Positions 1 through 9,728 are shown, counted from the first letter of the stretch. The stretch is 64,000 nt of DNA from Curtobacterium sp. MCBD17_032 (GCF_003234855.1 NZ_QKTO01000004.1:1-64000); one strand, 5' to 3'. The notes: generated from the sequence alone by a model not told the origin. Numbers and translations are program-made.

Positions 1-48
1 GATCTCGACGTAGCGGTCGTCGTCCGTCGCCGGACCACCGTCCACGCC
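1..48. repeat. Inverted copy of an internal alaS segment at the window edge
   Basis: These 48 bases are the exact reverse complement of bases 609-656, which lie inside alaS (codons for GVDGGPATDDDRYVEI). The match stops at base 49. A perfect coding fragment in inverted orientation immediately before the same gene is not expected biologically and looks like a foldback or chimeric join at a contig end. The true upstream sequence of alaS is therefore probably missing from base 48 leftwards. Confidence 0.9.
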
Positions 49-62
49 CTACAGGAAGCACC

Positions 63-2720
63 ATGCAGACCGCAGAGATCCGCCGCCGTTGGCTCCAGTT
101 CTTCGGTGACCGCGGCCACACCGTCGTCCCCTCCGCGTCGCTCGTCTCGGACGACCCGTCGCTGCTGTTCACGGTGGCCGGCATGGTGCCGTTCATCCCG
201 TACCTGACCGGGCTCATCCCGGCGCCGTACCCCCGTGCCACGAGCGTGCAGAAGTGCATCCGCACGAACGACATCGAAGAGGTCGGCAAGACCCCGCGGC
301 ACGGCACGTTCTTCCAGATGAACGGGAACTTCTCGTTCGGGGACTACTTCAAGGAGCAGGCGATCCAGTACGCCTGGGAGTTCCTGACGAACCCGGAGTC
401 CGACGGCGGTCTCGGGTTCTCGGCGGACGACCTCTGGGTCACGGTCTACGAGGAGGACGACGAGGCGATCGCGTTCTGGAAGCGTCACTCGAGCCTGCCC
501 GACGACCGCATCCAGAAGCTCGGCAAGGACACGAACTACTGGTCCACCGGGCAGCCCGGTCCGGCCGGTCCCTGCTCGGAGATCTTCTTCGACCGCGGCC
601 CCGAGTACGGCGTGGACGGTGGTCCGGCGACGGACGACGACCGCTACGTCGAGATCTGGAACCTCGTCTTCATGCAGTACCAGATCGCCGACGTGCGGTC
701 GAAGTACGACTTCGCGATCACCGGCGAGCTGCCGAACAAGAACATCGACACCGGCATGGGGCTCGAGCGCGTCGCCTTCATCAAGCAGGGCGTCGACAAC
801 ATGTACGAGATCGACCAGGTGCGTCCGGTGCTCGACGAGGCGGCCGAGGTGTCCGGACGACGCTACGGCGCGGACCACGAGGACGACGTCCGCATGCGCA
901 TCGTCGCGGACCACGTGCGCTCGGCACTCATGCTCATCGCCGACGGCGTCTCGCCGTCGAACGAGGGTCGCGGGTACATCCTCCGCCGACTGCTCCGTCG
1001 GACCGTCCGCGCGATGCGCCTGCTCGGCGTCGAGGGTGCGACCTTCCCCCGGCTCTTCCCGGCCTCACGCGACGCGATGCGCGACGCCTACCCCGAGGTC
1101 GGCGAGCAGTTCGACCGCATCGCACGGATCGCCTACGCGGAGGAGGAGACCTTCCTCCGGACGCTCGCGCAGGGCACGACCATCCTCGACGTCGCCGTCG
1201 ACCGCGCCAAGCAGGACGGCCGCCCGGCGATCGGCGGGGACACCGCGTTCCTGCTCCACGACACCTTCGGCTTCCCCATCGACCTGACCATGGAGATGGC
1301 GGAGGAGGCCGGCGTCCACGTGGACCGTTCCGCGTTCGAGACCCTCATGTCCGAGCAGCGCGCCCGCGCGAAGGCCGACGCGAAGAGCAAGAAGACCGCG
1401 CTCGCGGACCTGAGCGTCTACAGCTCCTTCCGCGCGGCGGGTGAGACGGTGTTCCTCGGCTACGAGGCCCTCCAGGCCGAGAGCCGCGTGCTCGGCCTCA
1501 TCGTCGACGGGCGGAGCGTGGACCGCGCGGTCGCCGGTGACATCGCCGAGGTGATCCTCGACGAGACCTCGCTGTACGCCGAGTCCGGTGGACAGGACGC
1601 CGACCAGGGTTCGATCGTCGGCAACGGCTTCGACCTCGAGGTCCTCGACGTCCAGCGTCCGGTCTCCGGCCTGTGGAGCCACACCGTGCAGGTGCGCTCG
1701 GGCGAGGTCGGTGTGGGCGACGCGGCCACCACGGTCGTGGACGCCGAGTACCGCCGCGGCGCGACGCAGGCCCACTCCGCGACACACCTCGTGAACGCGG
1801 CGCTCCGGGACGTCCTCGGCCCGGAGGCGCTCCAGGCCGGCTCGTACAACAAGGCCGGCTACATGCGCCTGGACTTCTCGTGGAGCCAGCCGGTGTCGCT
1901 CGAGACGCGCTCGGAGATCGAGGAGGTCGTGAACACCGCGATCCGCTCAGACCTCGAGGTGTCGACCCGCATCCTGCCGATCGACGAGGCGAAGGCGCTC
2001 GGCGCGCAGGCCCTGTTCGGCGAGAAGTACGGCGCCGAGGTCCGCATGGTCGACATCGGCGGCCCCTGGTCCCGTGAGCTCTGTGGTGGCATCCACGTCG
2101 CGTCGAGCGCGCAGGTCGGCCTCGTCAACCTCGTCGGTGAGGCGAGCGTCGGATCGACGAACCGCCGCGTCGAGGCGCTCGTCGGACTCGAGGGCTTCCG
2201 CGAGCTCGCGGTGGAGCGGACGATCGTCTCGCAACTGTCGAGCGCACTCAAGGCGCAGCGCGACGACCTGCCGGGTCGTGTGCAGACGCTCCTCGACGAC
2301 CTGAAGACCGCCCAGAAGCGGATCGCGGAGTTCGAGTCGGCCAACCTGCAGCAGCGTGTGCCGGCCATCGCCCGTACGGCCCAGCGGGTCGGCAGCGTCT
2401 CGGTCGTGGCACAGGTCGTCGACGGGCTGTCGGCGAGCGACGACCTCCGTTCGCTCGCCACCGGTGTGCGCGGCCAGCTCGGTGCCGATGCGGCCGTCGT
2501 GGTCCTCGGCGCCGTCGTCGGCGGCAAGCCGGTCGTGATCGTCGCCACGAACGACGCAGCCCGGGCCGCGGGCGTGCAGGCCGGTCCGCTCGCGAAGGAG
2601 GCGGCCGGCGTGCTCGGCGGTGGCGGTGGCGGCAAGCCGGACCTCGCGCAGGGTGGTGGGACCGACGCGTCGGCCCTCCCGGCGGCGCTCCGTGCCGTGA
2701 CCGACCGCATCGCGGCCTGA
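63..2720 (+). CDS. alaS: Alanine--tRNA ligase
   Basis: Charges tRNA-Ala with alanine and edits mischarged serine or glycine; cytosolic. At 885 residues it is full length. The class II catalytic domain is N-terminal (RRRWLQFFGDRGHTVVPSAS near residue 8, then GRGYILRRLLRR near 300). The editing domain carries the zinc-binding pair HSATH (about residue 571) and CGGIH (about residue 678), and a glycine-rich C-Ala domain closes the protein. The ATG at 63 follows a GGAAG ribosome binding site at 53-57. ruvX starts two bases after the stop, as in other actinobacteria. The upstream 48 bases are an inverted duplicate of this gene, so its native promoter cannot be judged. Confidence 0.97.
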   Translation: MQTAEIRRRWLQFFGDRGHTVVPSASLVSDDPSLLFTVAGMVPFIPYLTGLIPAPYPRATSVQKCIRTNDIEEVGKTPRHGTFFQMNGNFSFGDYFKEQAIQYAWEFLTNPESDGGLGFSADDLWVTVYEEDDEAIAFWKRHSSLPDDRIQKLGKDTNYWSTGQPGPAGPCSEIFFDRGPEYGVDGGPATDDDRYVEIWNLVFMQYQIADVRSKYDFAITGELPNKNIDTGMGLERVAFIKQGVDNMYEIDQVRPVLDEAAEVSGRRYGADHEDDVRMRIVADHVRSALMLIADGVSPSNEGRGYILRRLLRRTVRAMRLLGVEGATFPRLFPASRDAMRDAYPEVGEQFDRIARIAYAEEETFLRTLAQGTTILDVAVDRAKQDGRPAIGGDTAFLLHDTFGFPIDLTMEMAEEAGVHVDRSAFETLMSEQRARAKADAKSKKTALADLSVYSSFRAAGETVFLGYEALQAESRVLGLIVDGRSVDRAVAGDIAEVILDETSLYAESGGQDADQGSIVGNGFDLEVLDVQRPVSGLWSHTVQVRSGEVGVGDAATTVVDAEYRRGATQAHSATHLVNAALRDVLGPEALQAGSYNKAGYMRLDFSWSQPVSLETRSEIEEVVNTAIRSDLEVSTRILPIDEAKALGAQALFGEKYGAEVRMVDIGGPWSRELCGGIHVASSAQVGLVNLVGEASVGSTNRRVEALVGLEGFRELAVERTIVSQLSSALKAQRDDLPGRVQTLLDDLKTAQKRIAEFESANLQQRVPAIARTAQRVGSVSVVAQVVDGLSASDDLRSLATGVRGQLGADAAVVVLGAVVGGKPVVIVATNDAARAAGVQAGPLAKEAAGVLGGGGGGKPDLAQGGGTDASALPAALRAVTDRIAA

Positions 2721-2722
2721 TC

Positions 2723-3172
2723 GTGGCGATCCGGTCCGGGCGGCGGCTCGGCGTCGACGTCGGCCGCGCCCGGATCGGGGTCGCGGTGTGCGACCGGGAC
2801 GGTCTGCTCGCGACCCCGGTGGAGACCGTGCGGCGGGACGACTCGTCCGACCTCGGGCGGATCCTGGCGATCGCCGAGGAGTACGACGTGCTCGAGGTCG
2901 TCGTCGGTCTCCCGCTGTCCATGTCGGGCGGGGAGACCGCGTCGACGGCGGACGCCCGGGACTTCGCGACCCGCATCGCCGCGCACCGCCCGGTCCGGCT
3001 CGTGGACGAGCGGCTCTCCACGGTCACGGCCCAGCGGGGCCTCCACCAGGCCGGCAAGAACACGAAGAAGTCCCGGGCCGTGATCGACCAAGCGGCCGCT
3101 GTTATCATTCTGCAACATGCGCTCGACCACGAGCGTGCATCCGGCGCCCCGCCCGGGGCCGAGCTCCCCTGA
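2723..3172 (+). CDS. ruvX: RuvX/YqgF family putative pre-16S rRNA nuclease
   Basis: RNase H-fold nuclease of the YqgF family, linked to 16S rRNA 5' end maturation and formerly described as a Holliday junction resolvase. The 149-residue length is normal. The conserved acidic residues are present: GVDVG near residue 9, VDERLST near residue 94, and the D of VIDQAAAVI near residue 122. It starts at a GTG two bases after the alaS stop, so it is probably translationally coupled to alaS. The alaS-ruvX-mltG order is a standard actinobacterial arrangement. Confidence 0.93.
   Translation: MAIRSGRRLGVDVGRARIGVAVCDRDGLLATPVETVRRDDSSDLGRILAIAEEYDVLEVVVGLPLSMSGGETASTADARDFATRIAAHRPVRLVDERLSTVTAQRGLHQAGKNTKKSRAVIDQAAAVIILQHALDHERASGAPPGAELP
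3103..3108 (+). promoter_or_regulatory. Possible -10 box before mltG
   Basis: TATCAT is a notably AT-rich hexamer in this GC-rich region, inside the 3' end of ruvX. It could start an mltG transcript with a leader of about 128 bases to the TTG start, or a nearly leaderless one from the ATG at 3117. No clear -35 box is seen. Confidence 0.3.
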
Positions 3173-3242
3173 TCGGCTGCCCTCCCGACGTCGCACCCGC
3201 GACCCGGAGCCGCGGAGTTCCCGACCGAGAGACCGAGGACCG

Positions 3243-5012
3243 TTGGCAGACGATCTGGACTGGAACGCGATCATCGCGACCGGCAACGACGCCGAGCGCC
3301 GTGGGCGCACCGGGACCCCGACCGACGGCTCCGGCGAGGGCAGCGGGTCCGCACCGCTCTCCCGCCGAGCCGCTCGTGCGGCACGCGAGCGGCAGGAGGC
3401 GGCGTCTCTGACCGGAGCGCCGACGGCGGCTCCCGACGACCGCTCGGCAGGTGGAGCCGGGAGGCCCGCCCCGCGTCCCGTCGTCGGCGCCGGTCCGGCG
3501 GTCGGGCCCGACGGGCAGGAGCGTGACGCCCTGGAGCGTGACGACCTGCACCCCGACGTGCACGCCCTGCTCGGCGGCACGCTGCACAGCGGACCCGTGC
3601 CCGCGGCTTCCGGTCGACGGGCCCAGGGCGACGCCGAGGCCGGCGACGCTCCCGTCCGCCGCCGCGGCACCTGGCAGGGCGTCGACGCCGGCCCGGCCGA
3701 GCAGCGGGGCACCGCGGTGACCGACCAGCGGCGCACCGACCTCGACACCGCGCACGACGACGACACCGCGACCGTCGTCCCGGTCGACGACGGCCGGGTC
3801 CCTCGCGACGGCGGTGCTGCCGACGGCGGTGCCGGCGACGCCGGACACGGTGACGGTGACGACGGACGCGGTGGCGGCGGCGACGACGGTGGCCGGCGCG
3901 GCGGACGCGGGGGAGCCTCCCGTCCGCCGCGGAACGAGCGCCCGGCCCGCCGCAAGGGGCCGCTCATCGCGGGGATCGTCATCGTCGCCCTGGTGCTCGC
4001 CGCAGCCGGCGGTGCCTACGCGTTCGCCGCGCCGAAGGTGCAGGCGGTGATGAGCGCGATCTCCGGAGCGCAGGAGAGCGACGACTACACCGGCGACGGC
4101 ACCTCGAAGGTGACCATCACGATCAAGGAAGGGGACATCGGCGAGGACGTCGCCGCGACGTTGCAGCGCAGCGGTGTCGTGAAGACCTCGAGCGCGTTCT
4201 ACGAGCTGCTCCTCGCGTCTCCGGAGATCCAGTTCCAGCCCGGGTCCTACGCGCTCAAGAAGGAGATGAGTTCGAAGGCCGCGCTCTCGGCGCTGCAGGA
4301 CGAGGCCAACCGCGTCGAGGACCCGACCCTCGTCATCCCCGAGGGCACGGCGCTGCAGGACATCGAGGCCGGCATGGTCTCCAAGGCCGGTCTGAGCAAG
4401 GACGAGGTCTCCGCCGCGGCGGAGGACGTCGCGGCCTACGGTCTGCCGGCGGGCGTCACGACGCTCGAGGGGTGGCTGTTCCCCGCGACGTACCCGATCC
4501 GGCCCGACTGGACGGCGAAGCAGTACTTCCAGGCGATGGTCGACACGATGAAGCAGCGGCTCGAGAAGGCCGGCGTCGCCCCGGCCGACCAGGAGCGTGT
4601 GGTCGTCTTCGCCTCGCTCGTGCAGAAGGAGGCCGGTCTCGCCGCCGACTACCCGAAGGTCGCGCGGGTGTTCCAGAACCGACTCGACGACGGCATGCGG
4701 TTGCAGTCCGACGCGACCGTCGCGTACGGCACCGGGAACACGCACACCGTGACGACGACGGACGACGAGCGCGCCGACGCGTCGAACGAGTACAACACCT
4801 ACCAGCACGACGGACTGCCGCCGGCCCCGATCTCGAACCCCGGCGACATCGCGATCGACGCGGTCGTGCACCAGGCCACGGGCAACTGGCTGTACTTCGT
4901 GACCGTCGACCTCGAGACCGGCGAGACGGTGTTCTCGGACACGTACGACCAGCACCTCGTCGCGGTCGAACGCTTCCGGAGCTGGCTGCGGGCACACCCG
5001 GAGTACCAGTAG
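3243..5012 (+). CDS. mltG: Endolytic murein transglycosylase MltG (YceG-like)
   Basis: Membrane-anchored lytic transglycosylase that cleaves nascent peptidoglycan and releases strands. From the TTG at 3243 it has 589 residues: a long hydrophilic Gly/Asp/Arg-rich cytoplasmic segment (about 1-236), one membrane helix ([19 protein letters not shown], about 239-258) and an extracytoplasmic YceG domain with the catalytic Glu in LVQKEAGLA (about residue 463). I prefer TTG 3243 because it follows a GAGG site at the right distance and gives the usual start [10 protein letters not shown]. An in-frame ATG at 3117 inside ruvX would add 42 Arg/Pro-rich residues that look non-coding. In Mycobacterium tuberculosis aroE follows mltG; here aroC follows directly. 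Confidence 0.93.
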   Translation: MADDLDWNAIIATGNDAERRGRTGTPTDGSGEGSGSAPLSRRAARAARERQEAASLTGAPTAAPDDRSAGGAGRPAPRPVVGAGPAVGPDGQERDALERDDLHPDVHALLGGTLHSGPVPAASGRRAQGDAEAGDAPVRRRGTWQGVDAGPAEQRGTAVTDQRRTDLDTAHDDDTATVVPVDDGRVPRDGGAADGGAGDAGHGDGDDGRGGGGDDGGRRGGRGGASRPPRNERPARRKGPLIAGIVIVALVLAAAGGAYAFAAPKVQAVMSAISGAQESDDYTGDGTSKVTITIKEGDIGEDVAATLQRSGVVKTSSAFYELLLASPEIQFQPGSYALKKEMSSKAALSALQDEANRVEDPTLVIPEGTALQDIEAGMVSKAGLSKDEVSAAAEDVAAYGLPAGVTTLEGWLFPATYPIRPDWTAKQYFQAMVDTMKQRLEKAGVAPADQERVVVFASLVQKEAGLAADYPKVARVFQNRLDDGMRLQSDATVAYGTGNTHTVTTTDDERADASNEYNTYQHDGLPPAPISNPGDIAIDAVVHQATGNWLYFVTVDLETGETVFSDTYDQHLVAVERFRSWLRAHPEYQ

Positions 5013-5014
5013 TC

Positions 5015-5059
5015 CCTCCCACAGCGCACGCACCTCGCACGACCGTGCGCTGTGGGAGG
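5015..5059 (+). promoter_or_regulatory. Long hairpin covering the aroC ribosome binding site
   Basis: A perfect 16-bp stem pairs 5015-5030 with 5044-5059 around a 13-base loop. The 3' arm ends in GTGGGAGG, the only good Shine-Dalgarno site for the aroC ATG at 5068. The hairpin begins two bases after the mltG stop and has no T-run. It may slow readthrough from mltG, hide the aroC ribosome binding site, or both. Confidence 0.6.
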
Positions 5060-5067
5060 ATGGCCCC

Positions 5068-6282
5068 ATGCTTCGTTGGTTGACCGCTGGTGAGTCCCAC
5101 GGACCCGAACTCATCGCCATGATGGAAGGCCTCCCGGCCGGCGTCCCGGTGTCGTACGAGTCCATCCGCGCCGACCTCGCGCGCCGCAAGCTCGGCTACG
5201 GCCGTGGGTCCCGCATGAAGTTCGAGCAGGACGAGCTGCACCTGTCCGGCGGCGTCCGACACGGCTTCTCGATGGGCAGCCCGATCGCGATCCGCATCGG
5301 CAACACCGAGTGGCCGAAGTGGGTCGAGGTGATGAACCCCGAGCCCGTCGAGCAGACCGACGCCTCGCGCGGCCGTGGCGCCCCGCTGACCCGCCCGCGC
5401 CCGGGGCACGCCGACCTGGTCGGGATGCAGAAGTACGGTTTCGACGAGGCCCGACCGATCCTCGAGCGCGCGTCCGCCCGTGAGACCGCGGCCCGGGTCG
5501 CACTCGGCGCCGTGGCGAAGTCGTTCCTCGCCGAACTCGGGATGACCTCGGTCGCGCACACGCTGCAGGTCGGTACGGTCCGCGTGCCGGAGGACGCCGC
5601 ACTGCCCGTGCCCGCCGACGTCGACCGCCTCGACGACGACCAGCTCCGCTGCGCCGACCCCGCGACCTCCGCCCGGATGGTGACCGAGGTCGAGGCCGCG
5701 AAGAAGGACGGCGACACCCTCGGCGGCGTGGTCGAGGTGCTCTTCTACGGGGTCCCGCCGGGACTCGGCTCGCACGTGCAGTGGGACCGTCGGCTCGACG
5801 CGCGTCTGGCAGCGGCGATCATGGGCATCCAGGCGATCAAGGGCGTCGAGGTCGGTGACGGCTTCGCGACCGCGGCTCGCCGCGGGTCCGCCGCGCACGA
5901 CGAACTGCAGCGCGCCGACGGTGCGATCGTGCGCACGAGCGACCGTGCGGGCGGCACCGAGGGCGGCATGTCCACCGGGACGGTCCTCCGCGTCCGTGCC
6001 GCGATGAAGCCGATCGCCACCGTCCCGCACGCGCTGCAGACCATCGACGTCGCGACGGGCGAGGACGCGAGCGCGCACCACCAGCGCTCCGACGTCTGCG
6101 CGGTGCCGGCGTCCGGCGTCGTCGCCGAGGCGATGGTCGCCCTGGTGCTCGCCGACGCCGTGCTCGAGAAGTTCGGCGGTGACAGCGTGGCCGAGACGAA
6201 GCGGAACCTCGAGGGCTACCTCGCGGCGATCCCGGAGACGCTCCGGACGGCCGGGGCGACCGCGCACACGCCCGCACGGTGA
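5068..6282 (+). CDS. aroC: Chorismate synthase
   Basis: Converts 5-enolpyruvylshikimate-3-phosphate to chorismate using reduced FMN, the last step of the shikimate pathway. The 404-residue length is typical for actinobacteria. Family signatures visible are the N-terminal [28 protein letters not shown] near residue 111 and [13 protein letters not shown] near residue 132. The ATG at 5068 has a GGGAGGA site that lies in the 3' arm of the preceding hairpin. The stop overlaps the aroK GTG by 4 bases (GTGA), so aroC-aroK-aroB are likely co-translated. Confidence 0.97.
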   Translation: MLRWLTAGESHGPELIAMMEGLPAGVPVSYESIRADLARRKLGYGRGSRMKFEQDELHLSGGVRHGFSMGSPIAIRIGNTEWPKWVEVMNPEPVEQTDASRGRGAPLTRPRPGHADLVGMQKYGFDEARPILERASARETAARVALGAVAKSFLAELGMTSVAHTLQVGTVRVPEDAALPVPADVDRLDDDQLRCADPATSARMVTEVEAAKKDGDTLGGVVEVLFYGVPPGLGSHVQWDRRLDARLAAAIMGIQAIKGVEVGDGFATAARRGSAAHDELQRADGAIVRTSDRAGGTEGGMSTGTVLRVRAAMKPIATVPHALQTIDVATGEDASAHHQRSDVCAVPASGVVAEAMVALVLADAVLEKFGGDSVAETKRNLEGYLAAIPETLRTAGATAHTPAR

Positions 6283-6842
6283 ACACGGCCGCGCCCCGGC
6301 CCGTGGTCGTCATCGGACCGATGGGTGCCGGGAAGTCGAGCGTCGGCCGACGCGTCGCGAAGGCGCTCGGCGTCCCGTTCACCGACACCGACCGGATGAT
6401 CGCGCGGGAGCACGGTCCGATCCCGCGGCTCTTCGCCGAGCGCGGGGAGCCGGTGTTCCGCGAGCTCGAGGCCGCGGCGGTCCGTCGCGCGGTCGAGACC
6501 GGCGGTGTCGTCTCCCTCGGTGGGGGAGCGGTCATGCACGCCGCGACGCGTGCGGCGATCACGGGCGCCCACGTCGTCCTGTTGACCGTCTCGGCCGAGG
6601 CGGTCGCGCCCCGGATCCTCGGCAGCGACCGTCCGCTCATCGCCACCGGGGGCATCGCGGCGTGGCAGGCGATCCTCGACGAGCGTGCCCCCACCTACGA
6701 CCGCCTGGCCGACCTCGTGCTCGACACCTCCCGTCGCCCGATGTCCCGCGTGGCAGAGGACGTCGTCGCCTGGGTCCGCCGCGGCGGGCCGACGCACGGC
6801 GACGCCAGCAGCCCCACCACCACCGACGAAGGAGCACCGTGA
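6279..6842 (+). CDS. aroK: Shikimate kinase
   Basis: Phosphorylates shikimate with ATP to shikimate-3-phosphate. At 187 residues it matches the small P-loop kinase family. The Walker A motif is [11 protein letters not shown] (about residues 13-23), the shikimate-binding DTDRMI follows near residue 40, and SLGGGAV lies near residue 81. GTG start overlapping the aroC stop; its own stop overlaps the aroB GTG. Middle gene of a tightly packed three-gene shikimate block. Confidence 0.95.
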   Translation: MNTAAPRPVVVIGPMGAGKSSVGRRVAKALGVPFTDTDRMIAREHGPIPRLFAERGEPVFRELEAAAVRRAVETGGVVSLGGGAVMHAATRAAITGAHVVLLTVSAEAVAPRILGSDRPLIATGGIAAWQAILDERAPTYDRLADLVLDTSRRPMSRVAEDVVAWVRRGGPTHGDASSPTTTDEGAP

Positions 6843-7936
6843 CCGAGTCGACCCTGCCCGAGGGCACCACCGCCATCCGCGTCGGCGGCGATGACGGCTA
6901 CGACGTCGTCGTCGGCAACGGCCTGCTCGGTGCCGTCCCCGCGCTCCTCGGACCCCGCGTCGCGAAGGTCCTCATCGTGCACGCGCCGACGCTCGGCGCC
7001 CGGGCCGAGGACCTCCGACAGCTGCTCGTCGACGCAGGGCTCGAGGCCCTCATCGCCGAGGTACCGGACGCCGAGGCTGCGAAGCGGATCGAGGTCGCCT
7101 CGTTCTGCTGGCAGGTCATGGGTCAGTCCGACTTCACCCGGACGGACGCCGTGATCGGGCTCGGCGGCGGTGCCGTCACGGACCTCGCCGGGTTCGTCGC
7201 CGCGACCTGGCTCCGTGGTGTGCCGTACGTGTCGATGCCGACGACGGTGCTCGGCATGGTCGACGCGAGCGTCGGCGGCAAGACCGGCATCAACACGAAC
7301 GAGGGCAAGAACCTCGTCGGCGCGTTCGCCGCACCGCGCGCGGTCGTCGCCGACCTGGACCTGCTCCGGACGCTGCCGCGGAACGAGGTCCTGGCCGGGT
7401 TCGCCGAGATCGTCAAGGCCGGATTCATCGCGGTGCCGGAGATCCTCGACGTCATCGAGGCGGACGTCGACCGTGTGACCGACCCGACGACGCCCGAGTT
7501 CCGCCGCGTGGTCGAGCTCGCGATCGCGCTCAAGGCGCAGGTCGTCTCGGAGGACTTCACCGAGCAGGGCCGCCGCGAGGTGCTCAACTACGGACACACC
7601 CTCGGTCACGCGATCGAGCACGCCGAGCGGTACCAGTGGCGACACGGTGCCGCGGTCGCCGTCGGCATGGTCTTCGCCGCGGAACTCGCCCGGCTGACCG
7701 GCCACCTGGACGACGCCACCGTCGACCGACACCGGGCGGTGCTGGACTCGCTCTCGCTCCCCACCACCTACCCGCTCGGACGGTGGCAGAGCCTCCTCGC
7801 GACCATGCGTCGGGACAAGAAGGCACGCGCCGGCATGCTCCGGTTCATCATCCTCGACGGGATCGGCAAGCCGGTGACGCTCGAGGGCCCGGAGGACCAC
7901 CTGCTCTTCACCGCCTACCAGGAAGTCGGCGCCTGA
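6839..7936 (+). CDS. aroB: 3-dehydroquinate synthase
   Basis: NAD- and metal-dependent cyclisation of DAHP to 3-dehydroquinate, the second step of the shikimate pathway. From the GTG at 6839 the protein has 365 residues, the usual size. Visible motifs are the nucleotide-binding GLGGGAVTDLAGF, the MPTTVLGMVDASVGGKTGIN loop, and the metal ligands in NYGHTLGHAIEH. The start follows a GAAGGAG site and overlaps the aroK stop by four bases; open frame further upstream runs inside aroK and is not coding. Confidence 0.96.
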   Translation: MTESTLPEGTTAIRVGGDDGYDVVVGNGLLGAVPALLGPRVAKVLIVHAPTLGARAEDLRQLLVDAGLEALIAEVPDAEAAKRIEVASFCWQVMGQSDFTRTDAVIGLGGGAVTDLAGFVAATWLRGVPYVSMPTTVLGMVDASVGGKTGINTNEGKNLVGAFAAPRAVVADLDLLRTLPRNEVLAGFAEIVKAGFIAVPEILDVIEADVDRVTDPTTPEFRRVVELAIALKAQVVSEDFTEQGRREVLNYGHTLGHAIEHAERYQWRHGAAVAVGMVFAAELARLTGHLDDATVDRHRAVLDSLSLPTTYPLGRWQSLLATMRRDKKARAGMLRFIILDGIGKPVTLEGPEDHLLFTAYQEVGA

Positions 7937-7993
7937 GGTCCGACGGCGCCCGGCACCCCGGTCCGCCCCAGGCCCACGGAGCAGACTGAGGAC

Positions 7994-9685
7994 GTGCCGA
8001 ACCCGCCCCGTCTCAGCGACTTCTCCACCCAGCAGCGTCCGGACGCGGGGACCGCCCGCGGTCGCGCCCGTCGGTTCGCCGAGGTGCTCGGGATCGCACG
8101 GCGCCACGGGCTCCTGCCGATCCGTCGGCTCGACTTCTCGCGGGAGCCGGCCACGGCCGACCTCCGCCGGGACCAGGCCGACCACCTGCGCCTGGCGCTC
8201 GAGGAGGCCGGCGGTGGCTTCGTGAAGATGGGCCAGGTCCTGTCCACACGCGACGACCTGCTGCCCGACGAGTGGACGGAGCGCCTCGCGCTCCTGCAGG
8301 GCAGCGTGCGTCCCGCCGCGCCCGACGAGGTCGCCGCCTTGCTCGAGGCCGAGCTCGGCGCGCCGGTGGCCGGGGTGTTCGCGTCCTTCGACCCGGAGCC
8401 CGTCGCCGCGGCCTCCATCGCGCAGGTGCACCGCGCACGGCTCGCCGACGGCACCGCGGTCGCGGTCAAGGTGCAGCGTCCGGGCATCGACGCCGCGGTC
8501 CGGCGGGACGTCGACATCGCCCTGCGGCTCGTGCGCTTCCTCACCCGGACCTCCGCGCAGGCGCGGCAGCTCGGCGTGGTCGAGGTGGCCGAGCAGTACG
8601 GCGCCGACCTCGTCCGACAGGTCGACTTCACCGCGGAGCTGCGGAACCTCGAGTCGCTCCGCGCGGCCCAGGCCCGGAGCGCGCGTCCCGACGAGGTGCG
8701 GTTCCCGGAGCCGTACCGCGACCTGTCCACGCGACGCGTGCTCGTGATGGAGTTCCTGGAGGGCGACACGCTCAGCGCGATCCGCGCGGAGCGCTCCGAC
8801 CGCGACCTCGACGAGCCGATGCGCTCGGTCCTCCGCGCGTTCCTCCGTCAGGTCGTCTTCGACGGCGTCTACCACGCGGACCTGCACCCGGGGAACGTCC
8901 TGCTCCTGCCCGACGGACGGCCGGCACTCATCGACTTCGGATCGGTCGGGAGGCTCGACCCGGGCCTCCGGGACACGGTCCAGGAACTGCTCGCCGCCTA
9001 CCTGCAGGACGACACCTCGCGCATCGCGGACGCAGTCCTCCGGATGGCGCCGGTCCGCGACCCCGAGGACGAGGCGGACTTCCGGCGCGACATGGCGCGC
9101 TTCGTCGCCGAGGAACTCGGTCCGGGCGCGCGGATCGGCGTCGAGACCGTGGACGACGCGGTCGAGGTGTTCGGTCGCTACCGGCTGCGTGCTCCGGCCG
9201 ACTTCGTGGCGGCCGCCCGCGCGCTGGCGATCTTCGAGGGGACGCTCCGCACGCTCGCGCCGTCGTTCGACCTGCTCGAGGAGTCGCGTGGCCTCGCGGC
9301 GGAGCAGATCCGCGACCAGCTCCGGCCCGCCGCGGTGCGGAGCGTCCTCGTCCGCGAGCTCTTCGGGCTGGTGACCTCGGCGCGGCGGCTGCCGCGCCGC
9401 ATCGACAAGATCACCGAGGCGGTCGAGGCCGGTCGGCTGTCGGTCAACATCCGGCTGCTGAGCGACCGGCGCGACCGGCAGACCGTGTCGGGCATGATCC
9501 GTCGGGTGTTGCTCGTGCTGCTGGGGGCCGGGGCGGGCCTCCTGGCGGTGGTCTACCTGGCGGCACCGGCCCGGCCGACGGCGGTGATCAGCACCCTCGT
9601 GGCGGGGTCACTGCTCGGCGGCACGTGCGTCGTGCTGCTCACGTGGGCGGCGGTCGACGCGTGGCTGGCACGCCGACGGCAGTAG
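7994..9685 (+). CDS. UbiB/ABC1 (ADCK) family protein kinase-like membrane protein
   Basis: Member of the atypical kinase family linked to quinone and isoprenoid lipid metabolism; the substrate cannot be told from sequence. The 563 residues contain the family signature KMGQVLSTRDDLLP (KxGQ, about residue 78), an Ala-rich nucleotide loop AAASIAQVHRARLADG (about 135), the Lys of VAVKVQRPG, the catalytic-loop-like HADLHPGN (about 295) and LIDFGSVG. Two membrane helices end the protein (about 506-526 and 533-555). GTG at 7994 has CAGACT ending 6 bases upstream and no good Shine-Dalgarno site, so the mRNA may be leaderless. It sits between the aro block and efp and looks like an insertion into an otherwise conserved order. 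Confidence 0.9.
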   Translation: MPNPPRLSDFSTQQRPDAGTARGRARRFAEVLGIARRHGLLPIRRLDFSREPATADLRRDQADHLRLALEEAGGGFVKMGQVLSTRDDLLPDEWTERLALLQGSVRPAAPDEVAALLEAELGAPVAGVFASFDPEPVAAASIAQVHRARLADGTAVAVKVQRPGIDAAVRRDVDIALRLVRFLTRTSAQARQLGVVEVAEQYGADLVRQVDFTAELRNLESLRAAQARSARPDEVRFPEPYRDLSTRRVLVMEFLEGDTLSAIRAERSDRDLDEPMRSVLRAFLRQVVFDGVYHADLHPGNVLLLPDGRPALIDFGSVGRLDPGLRDTVQELLAAYLQDDTSRIADAVLRMAPVRDPEDEADFRRDMARFVAEELGPGARIGVETVDDAVEVFGRYRLRAPADFVAAARALAIFEGTLRTLAPSFDLLEESRGLAAEQIRDQLRPAAVRSVLVRELFGLVTSARRLPRRIDKITEAVEAGRLSVNIRLLSDRRDRQTVSGMIRRVLLVLLGAGAGLLAVVYLAAPARPTAVISTLVAGSLLGGTCVVLLTWAAVDAWLARRRQ

Positions 9686-9722
9686 GCCGTCGGCCCGGTC
9701 CCGGCACGCCGGGCCCCGTCCG

Positions 9723-9728
9723 CTACAC
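9723..9728 (+). promoter_or_regulatory. Putative -10 box for efp
   Basis: TACACT lies in the 99-base gap before efp and would give a leader of about 50 bases that includes the GGAAG site. No convincing -35 box is seen at the normal spacing. Confidence 0.45.

Noticed and set aside
3117..3242. ATG start for mltG inside ruvX
   Set aside because: It adds 42 Pro/Arg/Ser-rich residues in the shadow of ruvX; TTG at 3243 has a ribosome site and a family-like N-terminus. The TATCAT box eight bases before this ATG keeps a small doubt.
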